This document shows, one piece after another, positions 9,632 to 17,876 of a stretch of DNA of 35,084 nucleotides (positions within the stretch are counted from its first letter, which is position 1; every line of letters begins with the position of its first letter). Position numbers and translations under genes: made by a program. The DNA comes from Holosporaceae bacterium 'Namur' (GTDB lineage: Bacteria; Pseudomonadota; Alphaproteobacteria; Rickettsiales; Midichloriaceae), in assembly GCA_014116815.1 (NCBI GenBank), contig JACGYV010000015.1, forward strand, positions 1 through 35,084, read 5' to 3'. A model generated the notes under the pieces. It saw only the letters and a list, made by a program, of their open reading frames with translations, did no database searches and was not told where the DNA came from.

Positions 9632-9677
9632 GTTTAAAGATAAAGAACAATATCTAAATTTTATTGTGTTGTTACCT

Positions 9678-9706
9678 GCTACAACATATGATATGATATG
9701 TATAAT
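9678..9706 (+). promoter_or_regulatory. Possible promoter for the ABC transporter operon
   Basis: An extended -10 element TGTATAAT (TATAAT at 9701-9706) lies about 130 bases before the ABC substrate-binding gene. The -35 region 17 bases upstream (GCTACA) is poor, so this is a tentative call based mainly on the perfect -10. Confidence 0.3.
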
Positions 9707-9833
9707 TATGCTATTTAATTTTTAAAAAGATGTCCTTCAAAGTTAACAATTTAATGAAAATATGGTGGCGTTGGCGTAGCTAGCTGTTTTACCAAATTAT
9801 TTATTAAATTCATACTTATAAAAGGATACTTAA

Positions 9834-10820
9834 ATGTTTAAAATCAAGTGTTATTTATTAATTGCTACTACAGTTATCATCTTCATTTGCTTATCACTAT
9901 TTATTAAACAAAGAGAAAAATCCGACTTACCGGTTATTGCGATCGCTAACTATGGCTCTCATTCATCTTTACACGAAATTATTTCAAGTATAAAAACTGA
10001 ATTATCCCGGCTTGGCTTCAAAGAAGGTGAGCAGATTAACTTTGAAATAGCAGATGTAAATTTTGAGCCAACTCTTATTATGCAGATGTTAACTAAGTTA
10101 AAAGCCACTAACCCGAAAATAGTGATAGCTCTTACTACTCCTGTCGCTCAGGCAGCTAAAAGTATTTTCAAAGATACTCCGCTTATCTTCACCGGAATCA
10201 CTGATCCGGCTGAAGCAGGGTTAATTAATAATAGTCCTGATGCAAGGAATAATATCACCGGTGCATCAGATCGGCAAGACCTTAAGCTCATGTTAAAATT
10301 TGCCGAAGAATTATTACCCCATGCTAAAAAGATAGGGATGCTTTATTCAACTAGTGAGGCGAATGACCTAGCATTAGTTAAAATGATGAGCGAAGCTGCT
10401 AAAATTCACAATATGGAAATTCTCCTGGTGCCGGTTGAACAGACTAAGGATATCCCTTTTAGAATGCGTACTTTTAAAGATAAGGCAGATTTCATATATG
10501 TCGGAGTAAGCGGAATAATTCAACCAGCACTGCCTGCGATTATCTCTTCAGCTGATCAAATGAAAATACCGGTTATCAATGCTGATTCGGATGCGGTAAA
10601 GAAGCATTTATTATTGGGTAGCTACGGAGTTAATTATACTAAAGTCGGTATAAATACCGCACAAATAGCAGGTAGAATTCTAGCCGGAGAAAAAGTTGAA
10701 AATATAGCTCCGATATACCCGAGCAAAAATGATCATAGCGGCTTCGTATCAAAGCAAAAAGCTGATAAACTTGCTATCACTTTACCTCAATATATTGAAC
10801 ACGTTGAGGTTTTAAGGTAA
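9834..10820 (+). CDS. ABC transporter substrate-binding protein (TrpX-like)
   Basis: A 328-residue periplasmic binding protein of the ABC_sub_bind family (type I fold; relatives bind aromatic amino acids). An N-terminal hydrophobic segment (residues 6-24) acts as signal or anchor; I see no lipobox cysteine. Family landmarks are the start of the first lobe (VIAIANYGSH), the segment VIALTTPVAQAAK, IFTGITDPAEAGL and NITGASDRQDL, and the second-lobe GVSGIIQPALPAI. An AAGGATA ribosome site precedes the ATG. It leads an operon with an ATPase (five bases downstream) and a permease, which together make a complete importer. The ligand is unknown; an amino acid is the best guess from family knowledge. 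Confidence 0.88.
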   Translation: MFKIKCYLLIATTVIIFICLSLFIKQREKSDLPVIAIANYGSHSSLHEIISSIKTELSRLGFKEGEQINFEIADVNFEPTLIMQMLTKLKATNPKIVIALTTPVAQAAKSIFKDTPLIFTGITDPAEAGLINNSPDARNNITGASDRQDLKLMLKFAEELLPHAKKIGMLYSTSEANDLALVKMMSEAAKIHNMEILLVPVEQTKDIPFRMRTFKDKADFIYVGVSGIIQPALPAIISSADQMKIPVINADSDAVKKHLLLGSYGVNYTKVGINTAQIAGRILAGEKVENIAPIYPSKNDHSGFVSKQKADKLAITLPQYIEHVEVLR

Positions 10821-10825
10821 TTTTT

Positions 10826-11593
10826 ATGTTAGAAATTAAAAATATATATAAGACATTTAATGTTGATTGCGAACCGATATTAAAAGGGGTTAATTTAACA
10901 TTAAATAAGAATGATTTTTGCATAGTGATCGGCAGCAACGGCTCCGGAAAATCCACCATTTTTAAAGTAATTCTAGGGGATTATAAAGTTGATTCAGGCT
11001 CAATAAAACTGCATAACCAAGAGCTTACTGACTTGAGTATTTATAAACGTGCTAAGCTTATAAACAGTATTACTCAAGATACTAATAAAAGCATAGTAAA
11101 AGAAATGACCTTGCTTGAGAACTTAGCTTTGAGTGAGATGCGCTGCAAAGCAAGCACCATTCTTCCTTATAAGCGAAAAACAGAGCAGCTTAGAGAGCAG
11201 TTAACAAAGTTAAACTTAGGCCTAGAAAGGTTTTTAGATACCAAAATGGAAGCTTTGTCAGGCGGACAAAAGCAAGTGATTGCTACTATCGCGGCAACTT
11301 TTTCTCCCCCTTCCCTACTTCTGCTTGATGAACATACCAGTGCCCTTGATCCTAAAACTTCAGCTTTTCTTATGGGTTATACGGCAAACTTAGTAGAGAA
11401 AAATGCAATTACCACTCTTATGATTACCCATAATTTAAATGATGCTATAAAATATGGTAACCGCTTAATCATGCTGCATAGGGGGAAAATAGTCGAAGAC
11501 TTTGATTATAGAGAAAAGAGTGCTTTAACTATAACTAGACTACTCGATTTATTTCATACCTATGAAGATAACACTTTAATGGGAGTTGAGTAA
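10826..11593 (+). CDS. ABC transporter ATP-binding protein
   Basis: A 255-residue ATPase that powers the importer encoded on either side. Visible motifs: Walker A GSNGSGKST (36-44), signature ALSGGQKQ (143-150), Walker B LLLLDEHTSALDP (164-176; Asp168, Glu169) and H-loop His in MITHN. All catalytic residues are present, so it should be active. The last base of its stop codon is the first base of the permease start, implying coupled translation. Gene order here is binding protein, ATPase, permease; many relatives have the permease second. Confidence 0.93.
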   Translation: MLEIKNIYKTFNVDCEPILKGVNLTLNKNDFCIVIGSNGSGKSTIFKVILGDYKVDSGSIKLHNQELTDLSIYKRAKLINSITQDTNKSIVKEMTLLENLALSEMRCKASTILPYKRKTEQLREQLTKLNLGLERFLDTKMEALSGGQKQVIATIAATFSPPSLLLLDEHTSALDPKTSAFLMGYTANLVEKNAITTLMITHNLNDAIKYGNRLIMLHRGKIVEDFDYREKSALTITRLLDLFHTYEDNTLMGVE

Positions 11594-12459
11594 TGATTAG
11601 TATTTTTATAGATTTATTTCCTTCCGGATTGCAGCAAGGTTTATTACTTGCCATTGTGGCAACCGGCATTGCAATTGCTTTTAGGCTGCTTAATTTCGCC
11701 GATCTCACCCCGGAAGGTACTTATACCTTAGGTGGCTCAGTATACGCCTCCCTTATTATTTTAGAAGTAAACCCGATTCTTGCGACTGCTATAGCGGTAT
11801 TATTCGGAGGATTAATAGGAATAATCACAGCTTTCTTACATATTCGCCTTAAAATCGATACGTTATTAGCAGGAATAATTTTAAGTACCATGCTTTATAG
11901 TGTTAATTTAAGGCTTATGGGTAAGCCGAACATAGCGTTATTTGATCACCCCGGTCTATTTAGCTGCTTTCCCCAAACACAAATTATTAAGATCAGCATC
12001 TTACTCTTAATTTGCTTAATTATTGCTGCTCTTTCTTACTTTTTTTTAAATACCGAAAAAGGTTTGCGGTTTCGTTCCGTCGGGTTAAATCCTGAATTTG
12101 CAGAGAAACAGGGTACTAATATTAATTTATATATTATGTTAGGTTTATTCGCCGGCAATGCATTAGCAAGCTTAGCCGGGAGTTTAACCGTACAGGTTCA
12201 GGAATATGCTGATATCGGAATGGGGATCGGAATAGTTATACATGCGCTTGCTGCGCTTATGATCGGTGAAAGTGTGATCGGAACTGATTCCATGCTTAAG
12301 GTAGTAGGCGCACCGATAATAGGAGCACTTATCTATCAGCAAATCCAAGGCTTAGCGCTTGCAATCGGGTTTGCTCCTTCTGATCTCAAATTAGTCACCG
12401 GGTTAATAGTGTTAATTACTTTAGGCTGCAAAGCAGCCGGAAGAAAATCGAAACCCTAA
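11593..12459 (+). CDS. ABC transporter permease (BPD_transp_2 type)
   Basis: A 288-residue inner-membrane permease with about eight hydrophobic segments. Landmarks are an early GLLLAIVATGIAIAFR helix, FADLTPEGTYTLGG near residues 35-50, and the cytoplasmic loop TEKGLRFRSVGLNPEFAEKQG (about 153-173) that should contact the ATPase. It overlaps the ATPase stop by one base and completes the importer. It ends tail-to-tail with the Hva1-like gene, overlapping by four bases. The family (branched-chain amino acid/ribose type permeases) is clear; the substrate is not. Confidence 0.9.
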   Translation: MISIFIDLFPSGLQQGLLLAIVATGIAIAFRLLNFADLTPEGTYTLGGSVYASLIILEVNPILATAIAVLFGGLIGIITAFLHIRLKIDTLLAGIILSTMLYSVNLRLMGKPNIALFDHPGLFSCFPQTQIIKISILLLICLIIAALSYFFLNTEKGLRFRSVGLNPEFAEKQGTNINLYIMLGLFAGNALASLAGSLTVQVQEYADIGMGIGIVIHALAALMIGESVIGTDSMLKVVGAPIIGALIYQQIQGLALAIGFAPSDLKLVTGLIVLITLGCKAAGRKSKP

Positions 12460-12647
12460 ATCTTCGTTAAAGCTTCGGCTTTATGTATAGCGGTTTTACC
12501 TGTTTTTGAGCTTTTAACTTTATACCTGGTTACCGGGTTAGCTGATGTCTTAAGATTTTCGGTAAGTACCTCTATTATTTCACCCTCGGTTTCTCCGTAA
12601 ACAAATTTCCACTTTACCTTATCCCCTACTTTAAATTGAGTTGTCAT
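12456..12647 (-). CDS. Small Hva1/TUDOR-like (DUF2945) protein
   Basis: A 63-residue soluble protein with the pattern FKVGDKVKWKF, a central GEIIEVL and the end KTGKTAIHKAEALTKI. This matches the compact beta-barrel DUF2945 family, later named the hypervirulence-associated TUDOR domain, usually 60-70 residues. The family is widespread in bacteria and fungi and has no established bacterial role. The gene is transcribed toward the ABC permease and overlaps its end. It stands alone, with about 320 gene-free bases upstream. Confidence 0.8.
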   Translation of the reverse strand: MTTQFKVGDKVKWKFVYGETEGEIIEVLTENLKTSANPVTRYKVKSSKTGKTAIHKAEALTKI

Positions 12648-12967
12648 ATTCTTCTAACCTCATTCTAAATATAGTAGCTTCAAATATAACATAAATTATC
12701 ACAAAAATAATTTATAAAATTGAATTTAATTTTAAGTTTAAATCAAATAATTGGGTACCTTTTTGGAAAATTAATAATTTAAACTATAAGTATTTTTATA
12801 TTATTTTCCTCCGGGCGCAGGTCTACAACTTAAAAAATTAATTGTATATAACTAAACTTGCAATAAATCAGCATTTTAACTTCATTATATAATTAGAAAC
12901 CAAATTCTATTACCTTGCTTCTCTCTCAAAAAGCTAATATAAAAAATAAAACCTTTATTTACTCGTA
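12648..12967. other. AT-rich divergent intergenic region
   Basis: This stretch separates the start of the Hva1-like gene from dapF. It is very AT-rich. Apart from the possible dapF promoter at its right end I see no ORF, hairpin with T-run, or RNA gene. A short GC-richer patch (12810-12830) has no obvious partner sequence. Confidence 0.5.
12915..12943 (+). promoter_or_regulatory. Possible dapF promoter
   Basis: TTGCTT at 12915-12920 and TATAAA at 12938-12943 are separated by 17 bases and end 24 bases before the dapF ATG. The -10 matches five of six consensus positions and the -35 three of six. Tentative. Confidence 0.35.
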
Positions 12968-13780
12968 ATGTTTAAATTTATAAAAATGCATGGTGCCGGC
13001 AATGATTTTGCGATCTTCGATGAGCGAGAAGGGAAGATAAGCTTTTCTTCTCAAGACATCCAAAAAATGAGTAATAGAAACAAAGGGATCGGCTTTGATC
13101 AAATTATAATACTTTCTAATTCCGGTAGAGCGGATATAAAAATGTCTATTTATAATGCAGACGGCTCATCTGCGGGGACTTGCGGAAATGCTGCAAGATG
13201 TGTAGCTGATTTGACCGGTAAAGATAATGGTGCAATTGAAGTAGGCGAAAGGTTATTATTTTTTAAGAAACTCCCTCCTTTAAATAATAACCCCATGTAT
13301 ACGGTTAATATGGGTAAACCTGAGTTTGCTTGGGATAAAATCCCACTCTCTTCTCCGGTTGATCCTTTAAATTTAAATTTTATGATAGAAGGATTTGAAC
13401 AAGGAGCGGCGCTTAGTATGGGCAATCCTCATTTAGTATTTTTTTCTTCAATTCCATTAGAGCTTGAAAGCGTTGCTAAGTATGGAGCGCTTTTTGAAAA
13501 ACATAAACTATTTCCTCAAGCGGTAAACGTTAACTTTGCACATATTTTAGATAATAATCACATTGCTCTTACCGTGTATGAAAGAGGAGCAGGCATAACC
13601 CTTGCCTGCGGAAGCGGAGCTTGTGCAACTGCCGTTATTGCGTATATTCAAAAGCTAATTAATAATGAATGTAAGGTTGATTTACCGGGCGGAACCTTAT
13701 TAATAGAAATAACCGAAGATTTAGAAGTGTTAATGACCGGTTCGGCGGTTAAATGTTTTGAAGGCCAAATAAGTTTCTAA
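12968..13780 (+). CDS. dapF: Diaminopimelate epimerase
   Basis: DapF converts LL- to meso-diaminopimelate for peptidoglycan cross-links and lysine synthesis. The 270-residue protein begins with the family signature MHGAGNDF. It carries both catalytic cysteines in their usual settings: GTCGNAARC in the first lobe and TLACGSGACATA in the second. Substrate-binding GNPHLVFF and YERGAG segments are present. The length is normal (about 270-280). It is convergent with pcm, only 11 bases away. Together with glmU and murA it indicates that the cell builds a DAP-type peptidoglycan. Confidence 0.96.
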   Translation: MFKFIKMHGAGNDFAIFDEREGKISFSSQDIQKMSNRNKGIGFDQIIILSNSGRADIKMSIYNADGSSAGTCGNAARCVADLTGKDNGAIEVGERLLFFKKLPPLNNNPMYTVNMGKPEFAWDKIPLSSPVDPLNLNFMIEGFEQGAALSMGNPHLVFFSSIPLELESVAKYGALFEKHKLFPQAVNVNFAHILDNNHIALTVYERGAGITLACGSGACATAVIAYIQKLINNECKVDLPGGTLLIEITEDLEVLMTGSAVKCFEGQISF

Positions 13781-13791
13781 TAAACTTATTT

Positions 13792-14445
13792 TTAAATAAA
13801 AGGTACGAATTTAACCGGCATTAGGTAAGTAGTTTCGTAGCCTTTATTTGTTTTAGTAATTGCAAGCAGTTCCTGATCACCATATTCCTCACCTACGGGA
13901 ATGATAAGCTTACCTCCGATGTTAAGTTGAGAAAGAAGCGCCTCCGGTACTTTTGCAATGACTGCGGTAACAATAATAGCATCAAACGGCGCTTTTTCCT
14001 TCCAACCGTAATATCCGTCTCCAACACGAATATGTATATTATCATATCCCAACTTCTTTAGTACTTTTATAGCTTGCTTTGCTAACGGCTCAACTACTTC
14101 TATTGAATAAACTTCCTTACATATACTCCCTAAAATTGCAGCTTGATAACCGCTTCCGGTACCGATTTCCAGTACCTTGGAATCATTACCTAAATTAGCT
14201 GCTTGAGTCATTATCGCCACAATAAACGGCTGTGAAATCGTTTGACCGTATCCTATTGGCAATGCTCTGTTTACATAAGCTAAATGTTTTTCCTGCTCAG
14301 GAATAAATTCTTGTCTCGGAACCTTAAGCATTGCTTCTAAAACATTTTGATTATCTATTCCTTGGCTTTGTAACTCATCTAATATAAGCTGTTCTCGTAA
14401 AGCTTTAAAAATGCTTTCGCTATATTCCATTGCCTCTAACCCCAT
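13792..14445 (-). CDS. pcm: Protein-L-isoaspartate O-methyltransferase
   Basis: Pcm uses S-adenosylmethionine to methylate L-isoaspartyl residues, starting repair of aged proteins in the cytosol. The 217-residue sequence has the SAM-binding motif VLEIGTGSGYQAAIL, the upstream family segment YGQTISQPFIVAIMTQ and the post-motif region DAIIVTAVIAKVPEALLSQL. The likely start is the second ATG (14430), because GAGG lies about four bases before it; the first ATG (14445) would add five residues. The gene is convergent with dapF and follows flgE on the same strand after a terminator. Confidence 0.92.
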   Translation of the reverse strand: MGLEAMEYSESIFKALREQLILDELQSQGIDNQNVLEAMLKVPRQEFIPEQEKHLAYVNRALPIGYGQTISQPFIVAIMTQAANLGNDSKVLEIGTGSGYQAAILGSICKEVYSIEVVEPLAKQAIKVLKKLGYDNIHIRVGDGYYGWKEKAPFDAIIVTAVIAKVPEALLSQLNIGGKLIIPVGEEYGDQELLAITKTNKGYETTYLMPVKFVPFI

Positions 14446-14591
14446 ATAATTCTTAATAAAATTAAGTTACCGATCTTGGAAATACTTATGATAAACACGA
14501 ATTAAATAAGAAATAATTAATAATTTATCTTTAAATATTTTATATAATATAGGATTTAATAAAAGTTTTAACTTGCGAAGGTTGGAAGCAG

Positions 14592-14630
14592 CTTTTTTAA
14601 AAAGAGCTTACCTTTTATTGATAAGCTCTT
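14592..14630 (-). terminator. Rho-independent terminator after flgE
   Basis: A perfect 9-base inverted repeat (AAGAGCTTA at 14602-14610, TAAGCTCTT at 14622-14630) with an 11-base loop sits nine bases beyond the flgE stop. On the minus strand the stem runs into a short T-run. Placement and form fit the end of the flgE transcript. Confidence 0.65.
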
Positions 14631-14638
14631 GTATAATA

Positions 14639-17374
14639 TTAAGCATAAGTTCTATGGATCAGTTCGTCAAAGAGGCTATTGGCAATGTTAATTACTTTAG
14701 CATTAGCCTGATACCAAGTTTGTGCCTGAATTAGGCTGGCAAGTTCATCAGCAACGTTAACGTTTGAACCTTCCAACGTTTTTGATCTTACTTCACCTAC
14801 TCCGTTTCCGCCTGCTTGTTTTAAATCTAACGCACCCGAATCCTTACTTGTGGTGAATAATGTATCAGAGACCGCAGTAAGCCCGTTATAATTAGCAAAA
14901 GAAGCAATCGCTATCTTATATATTTGCCTTATTTTACCGTTAGTAAAATTAGCAACGATATATCCTTCCTTATCAATTTCTATCGAGCTCAGTTGCCCGG
15001 TTACCGCGCCGTCATTTTCTTTTTTCCTTACAATATAAGCCTGGTTAATTTGACTTATTGCTTCGGGGTCTCCGGGTAACCCGAAACTGATGGTTACTTC
15101 ATTAGGCGCGGCTTTAATAGAATCAGACCAATTAATTGTTACTGATTCACCTAAAGCTGCTAATTCTTTACCGGCAGTAGTATTTTGAAGCCCCAAAACC
15201 GAAAAGACAGTATCGGTTGCACCGGTTCCAAGCGGAGGATTAATGACCGCACTTGTACCGCCGAATGTCAAATAAGAGGCGGGATTAACCGGCTCTATCT
15301 TAATTTGATAAGAACCCGCACTATTAAGAATTACCGATGCTTTTAATGAATCGGTAGTTGACGAAGTTTCATTAATCCTTTCAGCTAATTCATATAAAGT
15401 ACTATATCGCGCAGGGTCGGCTAATATGCTGTCAGTATTAAGAATACCAAGGTCAGTTCCTAATGCGGTTGTCGCAATAGTAATATCTTTAGTAATATCG
15501 GTTGGGCTGATACTTAATGCATAGTTGCCCGCACCTAAGTTTTTAACGGTTGCTTTTAAAGCATTTTCATCCCTGGTTGCGTTAATTTGTGCAGCAATAT
15601 TATTTAAAACCGCTAAGTTAGTTGTACCACTTCCTCTCTCAAAATTATAAGTTGCTCCACCAACAGTGATATCTAAAGTATCTGCTGCCGTACCGACAAG
15701 AGTAATACCTGCGCCTAATGTTGTAGCGCCGGTAACGGTTGCATCATTATAAGTGAAAGCATGAGTAGTAGTGCCGCTTTGAATGGTCATATTCTGGCCG
15801 TTAGTTGCCCCGAGTGAAGTACCGGGATTTAAAATATTAGTACTGGTTGTGCTTTGTACGGCTTTAACATAACCTTGTAACTTCCCGGTATTATCAAAAT
15901 TTACTATTCCTGCTTGTATTAAACCATCGGTTCTACTGTTTTTTATTACCGTCTTATCTAAAGAATATACTTCCGAAGCCCAAGAATTGACCCCTGTTTT
16001 AAGCCAAGCTACTACAAAATTATAAGCATTTCCCATTGCGTCATATACAACTACATCTTCTTTATAGTCAGGAATAAATGCACCGTTAGCCATATTATTA
16101 TTTAAATCATAAGGATTATATAAAGTATCCGCATACCCCGGTTTAATGTTGAATTCAGAAAGAAAATCACTGCCTGCTCCAAGCGGCTGATAATTATCAA
16201 AATAGATTGCTTTTGCCGAAGATATGGTAACGCCCGCATTATCACCGCTACTTGCTTTTGCTTCAATTCCGGTAATTTTATCAAGTGTTTCGGTTATATT
16301 TTGCAGAGAGGAAAATCGGTTAACGCCTGCGGTAGTATTAGTAGTTAATCCTAATTTTGATTGCAAATCTCCGGTACCGGAAAAATTCATTGCCTGGTTA
16401 GCATCAAGCGGAGATACAAGGATTGTAGAATTGCCCCCTTCACTTACAATTCTGGCACTTAGAAACGTGTTATATATATTATTAATTTGGTTAACTAAGT
16501 TTTGCATAACTTCTAAATTAGTCATTCCCGTTCCTCTGGTAACGGTTGCCATATTGTTTCCAACCGTAATACTTATATTATCAGTCGCTGTTCCTACCAG
16601 ATCCGTGCCTGCATCTCCCAACAGATTAGTTTGAGAAAAACCGCCATAAGTAAAGTAAGTAGGAGTCATTTTTAATGTTTTTCCGTCACTTTGCAATACC
16701 GGCATAGTAATGCTAAAACCTTCACCTACTTTTAATGAATTAGCAGGGTTTGCATAAAGCACATCTTTTGCTTTAATAAATGCATTATGGGGTGAAGCTT
16801 TAGAGCCGCTGTTAGCTATATCGATAGTTAATTGCCTGTCACCCGCCACTATTTCGGTAGAATTAAGATTTACTTTCAATGTTATATTACTTGTTGCAGT
16901 TGCCTGAGACACTAATTGTTTAATACTTACGGCACTTAAGCTATCGGTTGTGCCTGAACCGGGAGGCATATTACCCGCATCATCCAATTGCCACGCCAAC
17001 AGCGTTTCACCTGATGCCAGAGATAAATTTCCTTTTTCATCCGCTCTGAAGGAGCCGCCCCTGGCAAAAGATATTGAGTTTTTACCTCCGTCCGAATTGG
17101 CATCACCGACAACGAACATACCGTTTCCGTTCACAGCTATATCAGTAGATATATCGGTGTTTTTCATGCTGCCTTGCTTATCAATATTCGCTCGGGTATA
17201 ACCCGTTACCCCGGAACTTGACCTTCCGTCCGCATTAGCATTCGAACCGAGTATCTGCTGAAATGATTTATACCCGTCCGTATGCTCGTTAGCTATGTTT
17301 CCGCTTATTAACGATACTGATGTCTGAGCTGCCGATAACCCCGTTACCGCAGTTGTAATAGCTTGATTACCCAT
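14639..17374 (-). CDS. flgE: Flagellar hook protein FlgE, unusually long
   Basis: FlgE forms the flagellar hook. The N-terminal rod-like D0 motif GNIANEHTDGYKSFQQILG (about 25-43), the segment DIAVNGNGMFVVGD (about 78-91) and the C-terminal D0 helix SLIQAQTWYQANAKVINIAN (880-899) identify it. The 911 residues far exceed common FlgE lengths (about 400-600). The extra length is in the surface-exposed middle, which includes two related modules (residues 256-322 and 556-624). Export needs no cleaved signal. A sigma-54-type promoter lies 40 bases upstream, AAGGGGG gives a strong ribosome site, and a hairpin terminator follows. No other complete flagellar gene is nearby, so flagellar genes are scattered in this genome. 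A reduced paralogue lies directly upstream. Confidence 0.93.
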   Translation of the reverse strand: MGNQAITTAVTGLSAAQTSVSLISGNIANEHTDGYKSFQQILGSNANADGRSSSGVTGYTRANIDKQGSMKNTDISTDIAVNGNGMFVVGDANSDGGKNSISFARGGSFRADEKGNLSLASGETLLAWQLDDAGNMPPGSGTTDSLSAVSIKQLVSQATATSNITLKVNLNSTEIVAGDRQLTIDIANSGSKASPHNAFIKAKDVLYANPANSLKVGEGFSITMPVLQSDGKTLKMTPTYFTYGGFSQTNLLGDAGTDLVGTATDNISITVGNNMATVTRGTGMTNLEVMQNLVNQINNIYNTFLSARIVSEGGNSTILVSPLDANQAMNFSGTGDLQSKLGLTTNTTAGVNRFSSLQNITETLDKITGIEAKASSGDNAGVTISSAKAIYFDNYQPLGAGSDFLSEFNIKPGYADTLYNPYDLNNNMANGAFIPDYKEDVVVYDAMGNAYNFVVAWLKTGVNSWASEVYSLDKTVIKNSRTDGLIQAGIVNFDNTGKLQGYVKAVQSTTSTNILNPGTSLGATNGQNMTIQSGTTTHAFTYNDATVTGATTLGAGITLVGTAADTLDITVGGATYNFERGSGTTNLAVLNNIAAQINATRDENALKATVKNLGAGNYALSISPTDITKDITIATTALGTDLGILNTDSILADPARYSTLYELAERINETSSTTDSLKASVILNSAGSYQIKIEPVNPASYLTFGGTSAVINPPLGTGATDTVFSVLGLQNTTAGKELAALGESVTINWSDSIKAAPNEVTISFGLPGDPEAISQINQAYIVRKKENDGAVTGQLSSIEIDKEGYIVANFTNGKIRQIYKIAIASFANYNGLTAVSDTLFTTSKDSGALDLKQAGGNGVGEVRSKTLEGSNVNVADELASLIQAQTWYQANAKVINIANSLFDELIHRTYA
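15503..16609 (-). repeat. Duplicated module inside flgE
   Basis: Residues 256-322 and 556-624 of FlgE align: LVGTATDNISITVG and LVGTAADTLDITVG, then TRGTGMTNLEVMQNLVNQIN and ERGSGTTNLAVLNNIAAQIN, then ILVSP and LSISP. The DNA copies are 16409-16609 and 15503-15709. The modules resemble the hook/flagellin IN-type motif. Their duplication explains part of the extra length. Confidence 0.75.
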
Positions 17375-17413
17375 AATTTCCCCCTTATCCGTAATCTATA
17401 TAACATCTATTAA

Positions 17414-17428
17414 GCAATATACATGCCA
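17414..17428 (-). promoter_or_regulatory. Sigma-54 (-24/-12) promoter of flgE
   Basis: The minus strand reads TGGCATGTATATTGC, with the diagnostic GG-N10-GC spacing and both conserved blocks (TGGCA and TTGC). The GC at the -12 position is 40 bases before the ATG, predicting a leader of about 28 bases that contains the Shine-Dalgarno run. Sigma-54 control of hook genes is established in Caulobacter and other alphaproteobacteria. Confidence 0.8.
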
Positions 17429-17465
17429 ATTTCCAAAAAATCAGCAGTATATATATTATTATTTT

Positions 17466-17792
17466 TTAAAATTTATAATTTTCATTAACGAATGCAGGTT
17501 CTATATTTTCAACTGCATACTCATCGAAATTTATTTCTTCCTGCGGATATGGAATTTTATGTATGCTCGGGTTTAAAAAAGGATAGAAGTTTTGTTTATT
17601 AATATTACCTACAGCGGCTGCTTGATTTATTAACTGCTGAACACTTGCCGGGCTTAAGCTATCGGATCCTCCTGCGCCTGTAGGTATATTACCGTTATCA
17701 TTAATCTCGTATGATTTGCTTTCAGAAAATAATATTCGGTTTTTATCATCAATATTATTTGTATTATAGACAATAATATCCTGATTATTCAT
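17466..17792 (-). CDS. Reduced FlgE-like paralogue
   Basis: A 108-residue ORF made of pieces related to flgE. Residues 1-4 (MNNQ) echo MGNQ. Residues 16-34 resemble FlgE 97-116. Residues 34-64 (GNIPTGAGGSDSLSPASVQQ onward) align without gaps with FlgE 134-164 at 17 of 31 identities. The rest, including both D0 ends needed for hook assembly, is missing, and the C-terminal 40 residues are unrelated. Upstream, the leader, the ribosome site (AAGGGGAAATT) and the sigma-54 promoter match those of flgE. It is either a decayed tandem duplicate whose frame happens to survive, or a small protein kept for a new role. I cannot tell which. Confidence 0.65.
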   Translation of the reverse strand: MNNQDIIVYNTNNIDDKNRILFSESKSYEINDNGNIPTGAGGSDSLSPASVQQLINQAAAVGNINKQNFYPFLNPSIHKIPYPQEEINFDEYAVENIEPAFVNENYKF

Positions 17793-17832
17793 AATTTCCC
17801 CTTAGTTTAAAATCTATATAAATTATTATATA

Positions 17833-17847
17833 GCAAAATGCGTACCA
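17833..17847 (-). promoter_or_regulatory. Sigma-54 (-24/-12) promoter of the flgE-like paralogue
   Basis: The minus strand reads TGGTACGCATTTTGC, matching the TGGYACG-N4-TTGC consensus with GG-N10-GC spacing. It lies 41 bases before the ATG, the same geometry as at flgE. The surrounding leader is clearly homologous to the flgE leader. Confidence 0.8.
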
Positions 17848-17876
17848 ATTTTTAAACAAACAAAATGAGGCTATGA

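Noticed and set aside
16224..16634. 136-codon plus-strand ORF antisense to flgE
   Set aside because: It is the opposite-strand shadow of a well-supported flgE gene and has no ribosome site or family match.
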